From contig CAYJVB010000008.1 of NCBI GenBank assembly GCA_964373575.1, forward strand, positions 1 through 30,175: 30,175 nucleotides of DNA. Direction: 5' to 3'. Positions 1-7,308 of the stretch are shown here, piece after piece. How positions within the stretch are numbered: the first letter of the stretch is position 1; every line of letters begins with the position of its first letter. Below the pieces are notes generated by a model that was given only the letters and a program-made list of their open reading frames with translations, was not told where the DNA came from and did not search any database. The translations under genes were made by a program, and so were the position numbers. The stretch is from CAYJVB01 sp964373575 (GTDB lineage Archaea > Aenigmatarchaeota > Aenigmatarchaeia > CG10238-14).

Positions 1-257
1 ACATGTTTCGGCGACGGTTTCTCTAAATAAACAGAATATATATTAAATAACTCCCATGATGTTAAATCCAAATTTACTTCTTCCTTCACACCTCTCTTCA
101 AACAACTAATAGGATCCTCTTTGTATTCTATACCCTCTCCAATAAATCCCCACTTACCACCTTCATATTTTGTCTTCGAATGCCTTTTCACCATCAAAAA
201 TCTGTCACGATCCTGTATAATTGCTAATATTGCAACAATTGGTTTTTCTGTTTGCAT
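1..257 (-). CDS. Nudix hydrolase, 3' end cut by window edge
   Basis: This is an open frame read from an ATG at 257 leftwards off the window; 85 codons are visible. It opens MQTEKPIVAILAIIQDRDRF and continues with a typical Nudix N-terminal beta strand (FLMVKRHSKTKYEGGKWGFIG). A Nudix box follows at about residues 40-64. The box is degenerate: the REUXEEXGU core reads RGVKEEVNL, so the metal-binding EE pair is kept while the usual second E and the G are replaced. Family members hydrolyse nucleoside diphosphates linked to another moiety; the substrate cannot be read here. The start lies 14 nt after the 3' end of the tRNA-Ile on the same strand, so it may be co-transcribed with that tRNA. A DNA or RNA mononucleotide pyrophosphatase is possible. 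Confidence 0.8.
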   Translation of the reverse strand, partial: MQTEKPIVAILAIIQDRDRFLMVKRHSKTKYEGGKWGFIGEGIEYKEDPISCLKRGVKEEVNLDLTSWELFNIYSVYLEKPSPKH

Positions 258-306
258 GGAATCACAAAAGATGGGCCGGGCGCGATTCGAACACGCGACC
301 TATGGC

Positions 307-323
307 ATCTACGCTCAGTGGCC
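307..323 (-). other. tRNA intron 2 in the anticodon loop
   Basis: A 17-nt insert lies at or next to the canonical 37/38 position. The placement given here follows A38. It yields a central helix TTAT/GTAG (with two G-U pairs) between bulges AA|G and AT|G, and TGG/CCA as outer pairing. The motif is looser than that of intron 1, so the boundary could shift by 1-2 nt without changing the UAU anticodon. Confidence 0.7.
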
Positions 324-338
324 TTATAAGACCATTGC

Positions 339-358
339 ATATCAACACTAATCGTGTT
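339..358 (-). other. tRNA intron 1 in the D stem (BHB)
   Basis: A 20-nt insert lies between the second and third bases of the 3' D-stem strand (GA|GC). The fold is a nearly complete BHB. The inner helix is ACAC/GTGT with loop GATTA. The 5' bulge is GA|A, the central 4-bp helix is GTTA/TGAT (two Watson-Crick, two G-U pairs), the 3' bulge is AT|G, and the outer helix is TTG/CAA. Cutting after the second base of each bulge, as the archaeal tRNA endonuclease does, gives exactly the GAGC needed to pair with GCTC. The position is non-canonical. Confidence 0.85.
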
Positions 359-410
359 TCTAACCAAGCTGAGCTACCGGCCCGTTAATTTATTAAGTTT
401 ATCCCAGACT

Positions 411-420
411 ATATTTAAAT
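411..420 (-). promoter_or_regulatory. TATA box for tRNA-Ile
   Basis: The near-palindromic ATTTAAATAT on the minus strand is centred about 32 bp before the tRNA 5' end, the usual archaeal spacing. It is too close to the ATG at 427 (about 12 bp) to serve the divergent HTH gene. That gene more likely uses the AT-rich stretch around 386-399. Confidence 0.6.
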
Positions 421-426
421 GATTAT

Positions 427-1338
427 ATGCTAGAAACAAAAGAAGATATTCAAAACAAAGTAGTAAGAATATTAGAGAAGAAAGGATTCGAGAATTTAAT
501 CTATGAAGGATGCTTTGATATTCTTGCAAAAGGTGAAAGATTCTTAGCAATTAAAACACTTAAGAACGTAGATGCGTTATCGGAAGAGACAGCAACAAAT
601 TTGAAAACTTTTTCTTATTTTTTTTCGGCTAATGCGCTAATGGTCTCTGTTAGAAGCAATCATGGTGAATTAGAAAAGAATGTAGTTTATTCAAGATTTA
701 ATATTCCTATTATGACACCGGAATTGTTTGAAATGTTTGTCGAGAATGATTGGATACCTTCCATATTTTCAATTAAAGGCAAATATACAGTTGAAATTAA
801 CACAAAACTACTGGAAAAAGAAAGATTAGATAAAGGTTTATCACTAGAGTCTTTGAGCAATAAAATAGATATTTCAAAAAAATCTTTATATGAAATCGAA
901 AACAAAAGGGTCAGGCCAACATTGGAAACCGTTAGAAAATTACAAGAATTTTTTGGCACCGATTTAATCTCAAAATATGAATTGGAACCTACAGTTATTG
1001 ATGAAGAAATCAAGCCACAGACGCAATTCCAAAAAAAAATTTCTGTAAAATTCGATGAGTTTAAAATTGAGCATAGCTCCATGACTTCGAGTCCATTTGA
1101 AATTGTAGGGAAAAAGAATAAACCAATAGTTACAAGTCTAACAGAAGTTGATGTCAATTTTGAACTGAAAACAAGAAAATTAAGTCAATTGTTAGCTTTT
1201 ACTGATATTTTGGGAATATTTATTCTGAAGAAAATGGAACAAGAAAATATTCATGGAATTCCGGTTTTGCTTGATTCAGAAATTGATGAGTTGGAGAATT
1301 ATCGAGATTTTTACAAATTAGTTAAAGAGAGAAGTTGA
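427..1338 (+). CDS. Archaeal HTH-type transcriptional regulator (COG1395-like)
   Basis: A 303-aa protein. Residues 1 to about 115 form an alpha/beta domain without a signal or membrane segment, of the type found in a conserved archaeal regulator family. Residues of about 128-178 are an Xre/Cro-like helix-turn-helix: LLEKERLDKGLSLESLSNKI is followed by the recognition-helix region SKKSLYEIENKRVRPTLETV. A C-terminal domain of about 100 residues follows. The architecture and length match the putative HTH-type regulatory proteins conserved across archaea, whose targets are mostly unknown. The gene is single, diverges from the tRNA-Ile gene, and has no clear Shine-Dalgarno sequence, consistent with a short or absent leader. 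Family assignment is from memory of the architecture; the regulated genes cannot be inferred. Confidence 0.75.
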   Translation: MLETKEDIQNKVVRILEKKGFENLIYEGCFDILAKGERFLAIKTLKNVDALSEETATNLKTFSYFFSANALMVSVRSNHGELEKNVVYSRFNIPIMTPELFEMFVENDWIPSIFSIKGKYTVEINTKLLEKERLDKGLSLESLSNKIDISKKSLYEIENKRVRPTLETVRKLQEFFGTDLISKYELEPTVIDEEIKPQTQFQKKISVKFDEFKIEHSSMTSSPFEIVGKKNKPIVTSLTEVDVNFELKTRKLSQLLAFTDILGIFILKKMEQENIHGIPVLLDSEIDELENYRDFYKLVKERS

Positions 1339-1374
1339 GAATTGACATTGATATCTAAATTAAACCATTAATGA

Positions 1375-1620
1375 TTATTCGGTCTCCGAAAAAAGCAATT
1401 CCGTCTTCCTTGATGCTTGTTTGAATTCGTATTTTGAGCAGAGAAAAACAAAGGCACCTGCTACAGGTTCAACATAAGGTAGATTGAGATCCTCGTGTCG
1501 AGATACATTTAGTTCAGTATAAGTTAGCCCATTGTATAGAATAGTTGCAGTTAATCCATTATTATCTACTATTATAACTTCCTGCGAACCTTTGAAGTAA
1601 AATGACATAACAATATCCAT
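1375..1620 (-). CDS. Small hypothetical protein
   Basis: An 81-aa frame beginning MDIVMSFYFKGSQEVIIVDN, with an alternative start at the fifth codon. I do not recognise it. It looks like a soluble, mostly beta protein with one cysteine and no membrane segment or signal. It stands alone, convergent with the HTH gene, in an otherwise empty stretch. A weak AT-rich element (AATAAAAAGTTAT on the minus strand) lies just upstream, but no good ribosome site is visible. It could be a real single gene or a chance frame. Confidence 0.4.
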   Translation of the reverse strand: MDIVMSFYFKGSQEVIIVDNNGLTATILYNGLTYTELNVSRHEDLNLPYVEPVAGAFVFLCSKYEFKQASRKTELLFSETE

Positions 1621-1791
1621 GAAAATAACTTTTTATTCTTAATCTAGCTGGAAAGAACAATAATAGTGTAGAAAGATACCACAACACTTTCAGAAAATTT
1701 TTTAAAATCAGAAAATGGGACTTATAACGGTTATGGACTTGATTTTTTCATTTCATTGGTAGATTTTTACATTCGGAACTACTGCTAGATA
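1621..1791. other. Intergenic stretch upstream of the thermosome
   Basis: There is no credible reading frame or tRNA here. It holds an inverted repeat, ATAACGGTTAT (1724-1734, 5-bp arms around one base), about 70 bp before the thermosome BRE/TATA. That spacing could suit an operator, but 5-bp arms are weak evidence. Confidence 0.3.
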
Positions 1792-1809
1792 GAAAGAAAA
1801 GTTTAAATA
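1792..1809 (+). promoter_or_regulatory. BRE/TATA promoter of the thermosome gene
   Basis: A purine-rich BRE (GAAAGAAAA, 1792-1800) is followed directly by TTTAAATA (1802-1809), among the strongest archaeal promoter-like elements in the window. The predicted start is near 1831, giving a leader of about 30 nt before the ATG at 1865. Confidence 0.75.
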
Positions 1810-1864
1810 CGTATACCCACATACACATATAGATATTTTAGATCATATTTAACGAGATGATATT

Positions 1865-3517
1865 ATGGCAACTCTTGGTCAATTAGGAGGTCAACCTATT
1901 TTAATCTTACCTGAAGGTACTCTAAGAACTAGAGGAAAAAGCGCTCAAGAAAACAACATAGCAGCAGCTAAAGCTGTAGCCGATGCTGTTAGAACAACTC
2001 TCGGCCCAAAAGGCATGGATAAAATGCTTGTCGATTCTATAGGCGATATTGTTATTACAAATGATGGTGTCACAATCCTTGAAGAAATGGAGATTGAACA
2101 TCCAGCAGCTAAAATGATGGTTGAAGTTGCAAAAACACAAAACGAGGAAGTAGGCGACGGTACAACCACAGCCGTTGTCATTGCCGGCGAGCTTTTAAAA
2201 AGAGCTGGCGATCTTCTAGAGCAAGAAACTCATCCCACGGTCATTATTCGAGGCTACAACTTAGCAACAAAAAGAGCTATTGAAGTTTTGAATGATATTT
2301 CCAAACCTGTCACTATTAATGACAGAGAAACTTTGAAGAAAATTGCTATCACTAGCATGAGCGGTAAATCAGGCTATGGCAACGCTGAAATTCTAGCCGA
2401 TTTGGTTGTAAATGCAGTAACCCAAGTTGCTGAAACCAGAGACGGCAAAACTGTTGTTGAAATAAAGAATATCAAAAGAGAGAAAAAGCACGGTGGAAGT
2501 ACTGAAGACACAGAATTAATAAAAGGACTTGTCATCGATAAAGAAGTTGTTCATCCTGGAATGCCAAAAGAGATCAAAGATGCAAAAATTGCTTTGATAG
2601 ACGCTGCTTTAGAAATAAAAGAAACAGAAACCGATGCACAAATACAAATAACCGATCCAACAAAACTACAAGCTTTTATCGAGCAAGAAGAAAGATTGCT
2701 AAAGCAGATGGTTGAGAAGGTTGTTGCATCTGGTGCTAATGTTTTACTGACTCAGAAAGGAATTGACGATATAGCTCAACACTATTTGGCAAAGAAAGGA
2801 ATTCTAACAGCAAGAAGAGTAAAGAAATCAGATATGGAGGCCTTAGCAAAAGCTACAGGTGGAAGAATTGTTACAAATCTCGACGACTTAACAAACGATG
2901 ATTTAGGCTATGCAAAACTTGTCGAAGAACAGAGAATAGGTGACGAGCAGATGATTTTCATCAGGGAATGCAAGAATCCAAAAGCAGTCTCTATCTTGGT
3001 TAGAGGCGGAACAGACCATGTTGTTGATGAAATAGACAGGGCAATAGAAGATGCCATAGGTGCAGTAGCTTCCTCGATCGAAGTAGGAAAAATTGTACCT
3101 GGCGGTGGTGCACCAGAAGCAGCAGTTTCAAAAGAACTAAGAAAATATGCTGAAGGATTGAAAGGTAGAGAGCAACTTGCAGTAAATGCCTTTGCAGATG
3201 CTCTAGAAATTATACCCCGAAGTCTTGCTGAAAATGCTGGTCTAGACCCAATTGATACTTTAGTTGCATTAAGAGCAGAACATGATAAAAAAATGTTTGA
3301 AACCGGCGTTAATGTCTTTGATGGCGGTGTTAAAGACATGCTAAGATCAGGTGTAGTTGAGCCATTGAAAGTTAAAACCCAAGCGATAAAAGCAGCTTCT
3401 GAAGCAGCTGAAATGATTTTAAGAATAGACGACGTAATTTCAGCCTCAAAGCTTGATAAAGGCGGAATGCCTAGAGGTCCTATGGGCGGAATGCCTGAAG
3501 GAGACGGAGAATATTAA
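1865..3517 (+). CDS. thsA: Thermosome subunit (group II chaperonin)
   Basis: A 550-aa, full-length CCT/thermosome subunit. This ATP-driven cytosolic chaperonin folds proteins inside a double ring closed by a built-in lid. Equatorial-domain nucleotide motifs are present: TTLGPKGMDK near residue 45, GDGTTT near 97 and VPGGGAPE near 412. The C-terminus ends in the Gly/Met-rich tail typical of the family (GGMPRGPMGGMPEGDGEY), which projects into the cavity. A strong BRE/TATA precedes it, fitting high or stress-induced expression. It is a single-gene unit: a T-rich tract follows the stop and the next gene has its own ribosome site. Whether other thermosome paralogues exist cannot be seen here, so the symbol is by family rather than by subunit type. 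Confidence 0.97.
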   Translation: MATLGQLGGQPILILPEGTLRTRGKSAQENNIAAAKAVADAVRTTLGPKGMDKMLVDSIGDIVITNDGVTILEEMEIEHPAAKMMVEVAKTQNEEVGDGTTTAVVIAGELLKRAGDLLEQETHPTVIIRGYNLATKRAIEVLNDISKPVTINDRETLKKIAITSMSGKSGYGNAEILADLVVNAVTQVAETRDGKTVVEIKNIKREKKHGGSTEDTELIKGLVIDKEVVHPGMPKEIKDAKIALIDAALEIKETETDAQIQITDPTKLQAFIEQEERLLKQMVEKVVASGANVLLTQKGIDDIAQHYLAKKGILTARRVKKSDMEALAKATGGRIVTNLDDLTNDDLGYAKLVEEQRIGDEQMIFIRECKNPKAVSILVRGGTDHVVDEIDRAIEDAIGAVASSIEVGKIVPGGGAPEAAVSKELRKYAEGLKGREQLAVNAFADALEIIPRSLAENAGLDPIDTLVALRAEHDKKMFETGVNVFDGGVKDMLRSGVVEPLKVKTQAIKAASEAAEMILRIDDVISASKLDKGGMPRGPMGGMPEGDGEY

Positions 3518-3520
3518 TTA

Positions 3521-3544
3521 TTTCTTTTCCTAAAACCTTTTTAT
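3521..3544 (+). terminator. T-rich termination tract after the thermosome gene
   Basis: T clusters (TTTCTTTTCC and CCTTTTTATT) begin a few bases after the stop codon without a stable hairpin. This matches the U-tract terminators recognised in archaea, including by FttA, which is encoded at 10047-11912. Confidence 0.45.
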
Positions 3545-3597
3545 TCCCAAATATCAAATATTTTAAAAGAAAAATACAATTAATATTTGGTGGATTA

Positions 3598-4104
3598 ATG
3601 TTGGACGAAGAAGAAGTAGAACTAGTTCCTGTTTCCCCGTTAAGACGGCTAGAAAAAAGAATTGAAAGATTGGAAAATTATTCGTCAGAAGATCCAAAAA
3701 GTATTATGAAAGATATAGTTGATATTGTTAGAATGAACCAACAAATAGTTGACGAAATGGCAAAATCTAATGATGCATTGAGAATAGAGTTATCTAAATT
3801 ACCAGGAAGACTTGATCAACTGGTAATGGAAGTCAGGGAATTGATATCGTTCATAAAGAGTTCTGGTGAGGAAGAAGTTACAACTATGGCACAGGATTCT
3901 GTGAGACCCTTAGTTGACAAGCTAGATGAGCTGGTTAAGTCAAACAAGTCGATGAATGAAAAAAACGAAGTTATGCTGTCAATAATCAGTGATCTCGAGA
4001 AAAAAGTGAGAAAGCCTATGAATCCTTCAGCAATGCTTCCATCAAGAATACAAAGGCCATTGCTACCACCAAGACCTTTAATAAGAAAACTTGGGCAAAT
4101 GTGA
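3598..4104 (+). CDS. Coiled-coil protein of the pilus operon
   Basis: A 168-aa acidic protein without a signal or membrane segment. Heptad-like stretches suggest coiled coils at about 15-30 and 45-135, and the C-terminal tail is proline- and arginine-rich (LLPPRPLIRKLGQM). It opens the pilus operon, with a GGTGG ribosome site 4 nt before the ATG and only 9 nt to the first prepilin gene. Length, coiled coil and position recall the soluble FlaC/D/E-type accessory proteins of archaella, but I see no sequence motif proving homology. A cytoplasmic assembly or regulatory role is inferred from context only. Confidence 0.7.
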   Translation: MLDEEEVELVPVSPLRRLEKRIERLENYSSEDPKSIMKDIVDIVRMNQQIVDEMAKSNDALRIELSKLPGRLDQLVMEVRELISFIKSSGEEEVTTMAQDSVRPLVDKLDELVKSNKSMNEKNEVMLSIISDLEKKVRKPMNPSAMLPSRIQRPLLPPRPLIRKLGQM

Positions 4105-4113
4105 GGTGAACAA

Positions 4114-4512
4114 ATGAAAGGTATTTCAGCTATAATTGCAACAATTCTATTGCTTTTGATAACAATATCATTAGCTACAGTCGCTTATGTCTATGTGAAC
4201 AATCTAGTCGGGTCTAAAACTTCGAAATCATTCCAGTTACTGTCACCGTCCTGTGGCAATGGAAAAATTTCTTTTGTTTTAAGCAGCACAGGTACAAAAA
4301 CGATAACAAACACTGACATTACAATAATTGTTGACAATAAATTAAATACAACAAACTTTGAGGAAAATGGAGTTGCGGGCGACACAGTCTACAGTGTAAC
4401 ACAAAATCAGGCTATAGTTTTAGTAAATAATAACACAGTACCTAGCGGATCCTCATATCAACTAAGAATTAGTACACCGAGTGATTCACAAACATTTTCA
4501 GTATTTTGTTAA
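4114..4512 (+). CDS. Type IV pilin-like protein 1
   Basis: A 132-aa protein with a class III (prepilin) signal: MKG is followed directly by a 20-residue hydrophobic helix, ISAIIATILLLLITISLATV. Cleavage by an archaeal prepilin peptidase is expected after Gly3. The N-terminal helix matches the archaeal pilin N-terminal domain (PF07790 type). The rest is a beta-rich, Ser/Thr/Asn-rich head with two cysteines (CGNG near residue 47 and the last residue) that could form a disulfide. Several NxT/S sequons suggest surface N-glycosylation. It is the best candidate for a major pilin because it comes first and has the simplest N-terminus. The ribosome site GAGGTGA overlaps the end of the preceding gene. 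Confidence 0.85.
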   Translation: MKGISAIIATILLLLITISLATVAYVYVNNLVGSKTSKSFQLLSPSCGNGKISFVLSSTGTKTITNTDITIIVDNKLNTTNFEENGVAGDTVYSVTQNQAIVLVNNNTVPSGSSYQLRISTPSDSQTFSVFC

Positions 4513-4529
4513 TCTATTAAGTGCTATAT

Positions 4530-5135
4530 ATGAATAAGGGTCAAACACAGATAGTTTCATTTATACTCATTATATTAATAGCCTTACTTGTATTAGCCTC
4601 AATTATTCCTTGGGCAAATAACATGATACAAAAAAGAAAAGATGCCAAAACTACAGACGATGCTCTGAATTTTTTTCAAAAACTTGATCAAACAATAAGA
4701 AACATCGCACAAAATGGAGGAGAAGAAACGATGGAATTGAAAGTTGACGGCATATTAACAATATATCCAGGTTCAGATAACTCCGGGTTAAATAATAGCA
4801 TAGTTTTTCTTTTCAAGAGTAAAGTAGCTAACATAGCAGTTGGTGAATGGATACCCTTAAACACCCCAAATACTAATGGAACCGCAACTTTAGGTATTGA
4901 TGAGCCTTCAGTCATTTCCGGAAAAGCCGAAAAAGCTGGAGAAAATTTGAATATTCAATATAGACTGTGGTACAGGAACTTAACCGAAACTACTACCTCA
5001 AAAACATTCAAAATAAATTTGAATACAACAGATGATCAGGTAAAAACAGTCACGACAGGAGCGATGCGAGTACAAAGAATAAGAACTAGACAAATTCAAA
5101 ATTTAACTATAACAGAAATCAATATTATTGTGTGA
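4530..5135 (+). CDS. Type IV pilin-like protein 2
   Basis: I choose the ATG at 4530 (201 aa) rather than the in-frame GTG at 4521. It places the prepilin motif at the N-terminus: MNKG is followed by the hydrophobic helix QTQIVSFILIILIALLVLAS, with predicted cleavage after Gly4. The roughly 170-residue extracellular part is beta-rich with several N-linked sequons (NNS, NGT, NLT, NTT). The stop TGA overlaps the next gene's ATG by one base (TGATG), indicating translational coupling. It is likely a structural or minor pilin; its exact role in the fibre is unknown. Confidence 0.8.
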   Translation: MNKGQTQIVSFILIILIALLVLASIIPWANNMIQKRKDAKTTDDALNFFQKLDQTIRNIAQNGGEETMELKVDGILTIYPGSDNSGLNNSIVFLFKSKVANIAVGEWIPLNTPNTNGTATLGIDEPSVISGKAEKAGENLNIQYRLWYRNLTETTTSKTFKINLNTTDDQVKTVTTGAMRVQRIRTRQIQNLTITEINIIV

Positions 5136-5560
5136 TGAAAGGCCAATCTTTTATAGTGGAATACATATTGTTTTTTGCTATTTCTTTCAGCCTATTTTCT
5201 ACAATCAGCTTCATATTCTACAACCAAGGACAGCATTTAAGCGAACAGGCTGGAGATTCACTTTCAAACTTGATAAACAATATAGTTATGCAAGATACTG
5301 TGCTCGGCGTTAATTGCAAGGCCTGCAACAATGCGACATTTACTGAAGAAATTCCTTCAAGAATAGGCGGCGCCTTCTACAAAACACAGTTTCAACAAAG
5401 TTACCTTACTACATCACTATTTGCATCATCACCTATTTCTGAAAATAAAAGCCTCTTCAATCTGAATGAAACCTTTTCTTTCTCAGGAACCATAAATAGT
5501 GAAAATAAAAAAGTAGTAATTCTAATAAATAATATAAACAAAAATATTGGTGTTGAGTAA
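5135..5560 (+). CDS. Type IV pilin-like protein 3 (minor pilin candidate)
   Basis: A 141-aa protein read from the ATG at 5135; the GTG one codon earlier lies inside the previous gene's last codons. The prepilin motif is MKG followed by QSFIVEYILFFAISFSLFST, with a glutamate at position 6 of the mature helix, close to the conserved Glu5 of type IV pilins. A CKAC pair near residue 55 could bind metal or form a disulfide. The stop TAA overlaps the ATPase gene's ATG (TAATG). The short globular part and position directly before the ATPase suggest a minor pilin. Confidence 0.75.
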   Translation: MKGQSFIVEYILFFAISFSLFSTISFIFYNQGQHLSEQAGDSLSNLINNIVMQDTVLGVNCKACNNATFTEEIPSRIGGAFYKTQFQQSYLTTSLFASSPISENKSLFNLNETFSFSGTINSENKKVVILINNINKNIGVE

Positions 5561-7308
5561 TGAAAGGATCTACGATTTTTAAGAAGCTGACAAGAGGTTA
5601 TAAAAGTCAGATAGGGAAGAAATTAGAACCTATACCTATCAGTATAGTTAATATATCAGCTGATTCCTTCACACCTAAAATTAATATACCATCAGACAGC
5701 TCTTCACAGAAAAAAGAAGATGTGTTTTCGGGTGGAATCGAGATACCCGAATTAATTAATGAAGCATTTTTGAAGAGAAATTTAGTAGAAACCACTGAAC
5801 AAGAAAAAGTAAATTTTGTTTATCCTCTGATACCAGAAAAACCAACAAAGGAAGATCCTATTATGGCGTATGCAAAAATATTCTGGAATCAACAAACAAA
5901 TAGATACGAATACCATATAGTCCAGCCTGCACTTTCAAAAAACTTGTCAAGAATTTTTATCAGAATAAAAGAAATTTTGGAGGAAAAGTTGGATGTTGAT
6001 TTTACCAAAATGAAAGAAGTAGAAGCAAAAGATTATTTGCACAATCAAGTTGGTTACCTGCTGAAGTATTTTGGAATTAATATAACCAAAGAAGAGGAAA
6101 ATATACTGCTTTATTTTATAGATAGAGATTTTATTGGTTTAGGCCCAGTAGAACCTTTCATGCACGACCCTGATATAGAAGATGTAAGCTGTGACGGTGT
6201 TAATATACCATTTTATGTATTTCACCGAAACTCAAAAATAGGCTCTGTTGCCACAAACATTATGTTTAACGAAGGTGAAGAATTAGACTCTTACTTGATT
6301 AGACTGGCCCAACTAACAGGGAAGGCTATTTCAGTCTTAGATCCTCTGTTGGACGGAACTCTTCCAGACGGTTCTAGAATACAGGGAACATTGGGAACTG
6401 ATATAGCTAAAAAAGGATCCAATTTTACTATTAGAAAATTCACTAAAATTCCTTTTACACCTGCACACCTATTCAATTATGAAACACTTGACGTTAAGAG
6501 TTTGGCTTTTCTATGGATGGCAGTAGATTTCGGTTATAGTATTCTAGCTTCAGGCGGCACTGCAACAGGAAAAACTAGTTTTCTTAATGTACTTTCTCTT
6601 TTCATACGACCAGCAATGAAAATTGTAAGCATAGAAGATACTGGAGAAATTCAACTCCATCATCAGCATTGGATACCCCAAGTTGCTAGAGTTCCATTTT
6701 CTGAAGGAGCAGCAAAAAACAAAGGCGATATTGATTTGTTTGACTTGCTGAGGGAAAGTTTGAGACAACGACCGGATTATATAATAGTGGGTGAGGTTAG
6801 AGGAAAAGAGGCTTATGTTTTGTTCCAGCAAATGGCTACCGGCCACGCCTCATTAGCCACAATACACGCAGAATCTTTCGAAAAACTAGTGGACAGACTA
6901 ATCACACCACCAATTGAACTGCCCCCAAGCCTTGTTGAAAGCTTGGACTTGATCGTCTTTTTGACTAATTTAAGATACAGAGGAAATTTTGTCAGAAAAC
7001 TCCAAAGTATTCTTGAAGTAACAGGTTACAATTTCGATAAAAATAGGCCATTAGTTAACAAAGTAATAGAATGGGACCCTGAAACAGACAAATGGGTCGT
7101 TAAAGGAAAAAGCTTTGTTCTTGAAAAAATAAAAAGGAAAACGGGATGGAGAGAAGAACAAATAACAGAAGAACTAAAAAGGAGAATGCTTATCCTAAAA
7201 TGGATGAAAGAAAATCAAATAACAGATTATATAGATGTTACAAGAATTGTTAATCTTTATTACACTTATCCAGAAGAAATATTAGACTCGATCAGTGGTG
7301 GAACCTAG
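5560..7308 (+). CDS. Type II/IV secretion system ATPase (TadA/GspE/FlaI type)
   Basis: A 582-aa cytoplasmic hexameric-type ATPase that would power assembly of the pilus encoded around it. Motifs in order: Walker A GGTATGKT near residue 334; an Asp-box-like IEDTGEIQLHH near 360; Walker B RPDYIIVGEVRG near 404; and the His box GHASLATIHAES near 427. The N-terminal 200 residues are less conserved and begin with a basic segment, as in archaeal VirB11-like ATPases. It starts by TAATG overlap with the preceding pilin gene. Its stop is followed at once by the GTG of the first platform protein, whose GGTGG ribosome site (7297-7301) lies inside this gene. Only one ATPase is encoded here, so retraction by a second motor is not supported. 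Confidence 0.95.
   Translation: MKGSTIFKKLTRGYKSQIGKKLEPIPISIVNISADSFTPKINIPSDSSSQKKEDVFSGGIEIPELINEAFLKRNLVETTEQEKVNFVYPLIPEKPTKEDPIMAYAKIFWNQQTNRYEYHIVQPALSKNLSRIFIRIKEILEEKLDVDFTKMKEVEAKDYLHNQVGYLLKYFGINITKEEENILLYFIDRDFIGLGPVEPFMHDPDIEDVSCDGVNIPFYVFHRNSKIGSVATNIMFNEGEELDSYLIRLAQLTGKAISVLDPLLDGTLPDGSRIQGTLGTDIAKKGSNFTIRKFTKIPFTPAHLFNYETLDVKSLAFLWMAVDFGYSILASGGTATGKTSFLNVLSLFIRPAMKIVSIEDTGEIQLHHQHWIPQVARVPFSEGAAKNKGDIDLFDLLRESLRQRPDYIIVGEVRGKEAYVLFQQMATGHASLATIHAESFEKLVDRLITPPIELPPSLVESLDLIVFLTNLRYRGNFVRKLQSILEVTGYNFDKNRPLVNKVIEWDPETDKWVVKGKSFVLEKIKRKTGWREEQITEELKRRMLILKWMKENQITDYIDVTRIVNLYYTYPEEILDSISGGT

Larger units (their letters stand above)
272..383 (-). tRNA. tRNA-Ile (anticodon UAU) with two introns
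   Basis: The 112-nt gene folds to a 75-nt mature tRNA once 20-nt and 17-nt inserts are removed. The acceptor GGGCCGG pairs perfectly with CCGGCCC, followed by A73. The D stem is GCTC/GAGC, the anticodon stem ATGGT/GCCAT, and the T arm GCGTG-TTCGAAT-CGCGC. The D stem is only complete if the 20 nt at 339-358 are removed, and the anticodon arm only if 17 nt near 307-323 are removed. The best splice gives the loop CTTATAA, which is the usual Ile loop with UAU in place of GAU. An alternative cut would give UAG, but the short variable loop argues against tRNA-Leu. CCA is not encoded. A TATA box lies about 32 bp upstream. Confidence 0.85.

Noticed and set aside
121..351. 76-aa plus-strand open frame at the left edge
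   Set aside because: It is antisense to the Nudix gene and runs through the tRNA-Ile gene.
272..383. Reading the tRNA anticodon as UAG (Leu) or calling it a tRNA pseudogene
   Set aside because: A short variable loop excludes tRNA-Leu. All stems pair after intron removal and the promoter is in place.
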